Shown piece after piece: positions 63,101 through 64,000 of a stretch of DNA of 64,000 bases. Source of the stretch: Saccharibacillus sp. CPCC 101409. Lineage in GTDB: Bacteria > Bacillota > Bacilli > Paenibacillales > Paenibacillaceae. Position numbers and translations under genes: made by a program. Every line of letters starts with the position of its first letter. Positions within the stretch are counted from its first letter, which is position 1. The DNA is taken from positions 186,001-250,000 of the forward strand of contig NZ_JAULSA010000003.1 of NCBI RefSeq assembly GCF_030518235.1. Reading direction: 5' to 3'. The notes below the pieces were generated by a model. The model was not told the origin of the DNA. It was given only the letters and a program-made list of their open reading frames with translations, and ran no database searches.

Positions 63101-63184
63101 CACTTTGCGAGCTTGAATACAGCGGAGTTGAGGTACGATGTGGTGGATAGTTACGAAGAGCTTCTTAATAAAGTGATGAAATGA
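60116..63184 (+). CDS. Type III restriction enzyme (Res subunit)
   Basis: 1022 residues from ATG 60116 with AGGAGGAG 6 nt upstream; the longer frame to 60023 is inside mod. The SF2 helicase core has Walker A METGTGKT (about 105-112), Walker B IVDEP (about 229), motif III SATH (about 257) and GRGLRL (about 564-569). The C-terminal nuclease has the PD-(D/E)xK pattern: NPDWAIV (near 952) and AETKGS (near 971). With Mod it cuts unmodified DNA after ATP-driven contact of two sites. It is the full length of the family and shows no break, so the system looks intact. Confidence 0.95.
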   Translation: MKIQFKQQPFQLEAVQRVVDVFQGQPKGDSRFTLDKGRRQKVEYAGDIAQGRAGAAVLDADYGFKNNQIRISDSDVLDHIRMLQRMSDLPVSDKLEGRYNLTVEMETGTGKTYTYIRTMFELYEQYGWSKFIVVVPSIAIREGVLKTFQMTEEHFMSQYGIKARHFVYNSKQLHHIEQFAADGGINVMIINSQAFAARGQDARRIYMELDDFASRRPIDVIASTNPIMIVDEPQSVEGAKTKESLKVFNPLFTLRYSATHKEDYNKIYRLDALDAYNMKLVKKIDVKGISVKGSAGTESYLYLEGIDVSAKRAPIARLEFETMTQSGLKKQTRKVDQGYDLYTHSGEMEQYRGYRVAEINGQNNTVTFTNGVTLRAGDVRGDVNELHFRRIQIRETIKSHLEKERKLFSRGIKVLSLFFIDEVAKYRQYGESGEEQGGEYADIFEEEYANLVNEQLSLFADDPYVRYLNGIQGRATHKGYFSIDKKSRRFVDPKVSGRNAEAGSDDADAYDLIMRDKERLLSFGEPTRFIFSHSALKEGWDNPNVFQICTLKHSDSTMKKRQEVGRGLRLCVNQQGERIDAESANDDVHEINVLTVVASESYELFARQLQSEIAETLADRPRKADHAFFLDRVLTDARGETLKLDDSLSRKLLHGMIRDNYVDDDYKLTDTYFADAEQGEVKLPEELEPYREPVLHLLKSIYTPDRTSLAENGRERNVNGLVPNANFNKREFQELWTKINRKSVYTVKFDSSELIRNCIHKLETELRVPALRYTVAYGEMKTIESKEKLLSGESFELREKLNQTERAAINYSVKYDLVGKLMDAAQLTRRTIIAILSGVKEATFMQFRENPEEFMLRAARLINEQKASTVIQSITYDAVNETYGSDIFTASKLGGKLGENAFPVEKHIYDYVVTDSRIEQKFAKELDVNTEVLVYAKLPGGFYIPTPVGKYNPDWAIVFKEGEVKHIYFIAETKGSMSSMDIRGVENAKIACARKHFASLNTAELRYDVVDSYEELLNKVMK

Positions 63185-63200
63185 AATTCCGCTTGTCATC

Positions 63201-63244
63201 AAGCCGCATGTTCTCCTCGCTTGAGGAAGACATGCGGCTTTTTT
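63201..63244 (+). terminator. Terminator of the mod-res operon
   Basis: AAGCCGCATGT ... ACATGCGGCTT arms (63201-63211, 63230-63240) with an inner CCTC/GAGG stem, then a T run (TTTTTT counting the stem end). It starts 17 nt after the res stop. Confidence 0.85.
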
Positions 63245-63249
63245 ATGTC

Positions 63250-63585
63250 CTAAGCCAGTATCGAGCGGACGTTTCGAAGAACGCTGCCGAGAAACTGCGG
63301 CTCAGCCGAGACGTTTCCGGCCACTTTGATTTTGCATTTTTTATAGTCAAGACTTTTAAATTGATCGGTTAGGACCACTCCCGTAAAAGCAAGCCCGTCG
63401 GGAAGCGGGATCTCGAACGCATAATCTTTGGATTGATTGGTGATCGGGCATACAACGGCAAACCCGGTCAATTCGTTAAAGGCATATTCGGATAAGACGA
63501 TAGCGGGTCTCCGGCCGGATTGTTCCTGACCGGTTTGCGGATCAAAGTCCAGCCAGATCAGATCGCCGCGTGCAGGAATAATCAA
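63250..63585 (-). CDS. mazF: MazF-type mRNA interferase toxin
   Basis: 111 residues, the MazF/ChpB norm. Marks are IPARGDLIWLDFDPQTGQEQSGRRPAIVLSEYAFN, VCPITNQ, DGLAFTGVVLTDQFKSLDYKKCKIKVAG. The start is TTG 63585, which overlaps the mazE stop (TTGA). It should cleave mRNA at a short sequence until bound by MazE. The order antitoxin-toxin and overlap are classical. Confidence 0.92.
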   Translation of the reverse strand: MIIPARGDLIWLDFDPQTGQEQSGRRPAIVLSEYAFNELTGFAVVCPITNQSKDYAFEIPLPDGLAFTGVVLTDQFKSLDYKKCKIKVAGNVSAEPQFLGSVLRNVRSILA

Positions 63586-63848
63586 ATAAGTTCGTCTCCT
63601 TCGATTCCAAAATCAATTTCTTCATGACGCGGCGAATCGACTTTTATTTTTGAAAGAAGCCTGTCCAAATGACTGCGAAGTTCTTCATTTGAATCGACGG
63701 AATTTAACGGGCGCAGAAGGAGCTGATTATCGGAAGTCAGAGTAACCTCTATCTGCATGCCTTCAACGAGATTTAATTGTTTTAGAAATTGATTCGGGAT
63801 TCGAATGCCGTTGCTATTTCCCCAACGGCTAAGTGTAACCGTAGTCAT
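63582..63848 (-). CDS. mazE: MazE/AbrB-type antitoxin
   Basis: 88 residues. The N-terminal swapped-hairpin DNA-binding domain reads TTVTLSRWGNSNGIRIPNQFLKQLNLVEGMQIEVTLTSDNQLLLRPL (residues about 2-48), and the acidic tail (DSPRHEEIDFGIEGDELI) should bind MazF. Autorepression of the operon is expected, and an 11-nt-arm palindrome lies over the promoter. GAAAGGA lies about 10 nt before the ATG. Confidence 0.92.
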   Translation of the reverse strand: MTTVTLSRWGNSNGIRIPNQFLKQLNLVEGMQIEVTLTSDNQLLLRPLNSVDSNEELRSHLDRLLSKIKVDSPRHEEIDFGIEGDELI

Positions 63849-63879
63849 CCTGATCGCATCCTTTCAAGATTTTATCAAT

Positions 63880-63927
63880 ATTATATCGTTTCATTTCGAT
63901 ATTGTATATCCATGTGATATACAATAT
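63880..63927 (-). promoter_or_regulatory. mazEF promoter with overlapping palindrome
   Basis: On the minus strand a perfect TATAAT (63880-63885) has TATACA (63903-63908) 17 nt upstream as -35. A palindrome with perfect 11-nt arms ATATTGTATAT (63899-63909) and ATATACAATAT (63917-63927) covers the -35, the expected MazE operator. Beyond it (63928-64000) I see no gene. Confidence 0.7.
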
Positions 63928-64000
63928 TTGAATATCAAAGGGTCGGATCGGTCAAAGAGACTACATGGCATGTTTCTATATCTGTTTAAGGTTAAATAAT

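Overview
The window comes from a GC-rich, spore-former-type Firmicute of the Paenibacillaceae, most likely Saccharibacillus or a close Paenibacillus relative. The support is S-layer-homology surface proteins, LplABC-type sugar importers with AraC regulators, CcpA-type cre boxes, strong AGGAGG ribosome sites with frequent GTG/TTG starts, and sigma-A promoters. This assignment is inference from gene content; there is no rRNA or tRNA gene here.

Layout. 1-3767: the N-terminal part of a very large secreted surface protein, cut by the window edge. 4.0-15.5 kb: plant-polysaccharide and sugar genes: an importer (binding protein plus two permeases), two cytoplasmic GH43 glycosidases, an AraC regulator, a lipoprotein with a carbohydrate-binding domain, and a secreted propeller-like protein. 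15.5-17.8 kb: an AT-rich islet with a PemK/MazF-like protein, a 69-residue protein and an HTH/TPR regulator that looks like a peptide-responsive receptor. 17.9-21.3 kb: a TetR gene overlapping a rifampicin-phosphotransferase-like gene. 21.6-29.7 kb: a five-gene operon (SWIM zinc finger, HEAT repeats, MoxR AAA+ ATPase, DUF5682, VWA), comparable to E. coli yehLMPQ. 29.8-35.3 kb: assorted housekeeping genes, a direct-repeat element, and a decayed aldo/keto reductase. 35.8-44.3 kb: a glycerate-type GntP permease, glycerate kinase and a CdaR regulator, with an SLH protein and a DUF5704-like protein gene lying between kinase and regulator. 44.5-47.4 kb: MarR, PaiA-type acetyltransferase, an aldo/keto reductase and a truncated UbiA.

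47.6-63.9 kb is a defence island. A PLD-like/SNF2 helicase, a DUF4391 protein and a GNAT-fold protein form an overlapping operon. It is followed by a TumE-like toxin/HTH pair, two paralogous XRE regulators that flank a lipoprotein, an ankyrin protein, a PemK-like protein and a candidate small RNA, and then by a type III modification/restriction pair (Mod, Res). A mazEF module closes the window. Mod carries an AT-rich middle segment between GC-rich ends, which suggests exchange of its target-recognition domain.

Three separate families of intergenic repeats (about 13.0, 33.5-33.9 and 35.25-35.45 kb) fill the larger gene-free stretches.

The most unusual content is the composite helicase/DUF4391/GNAT plus type III R-M island with its inserted cargo and small-RNA candidate, and the HTH/TPR regulator next to a perfect 9-bp-arm palindrome and a PemK-like gene.
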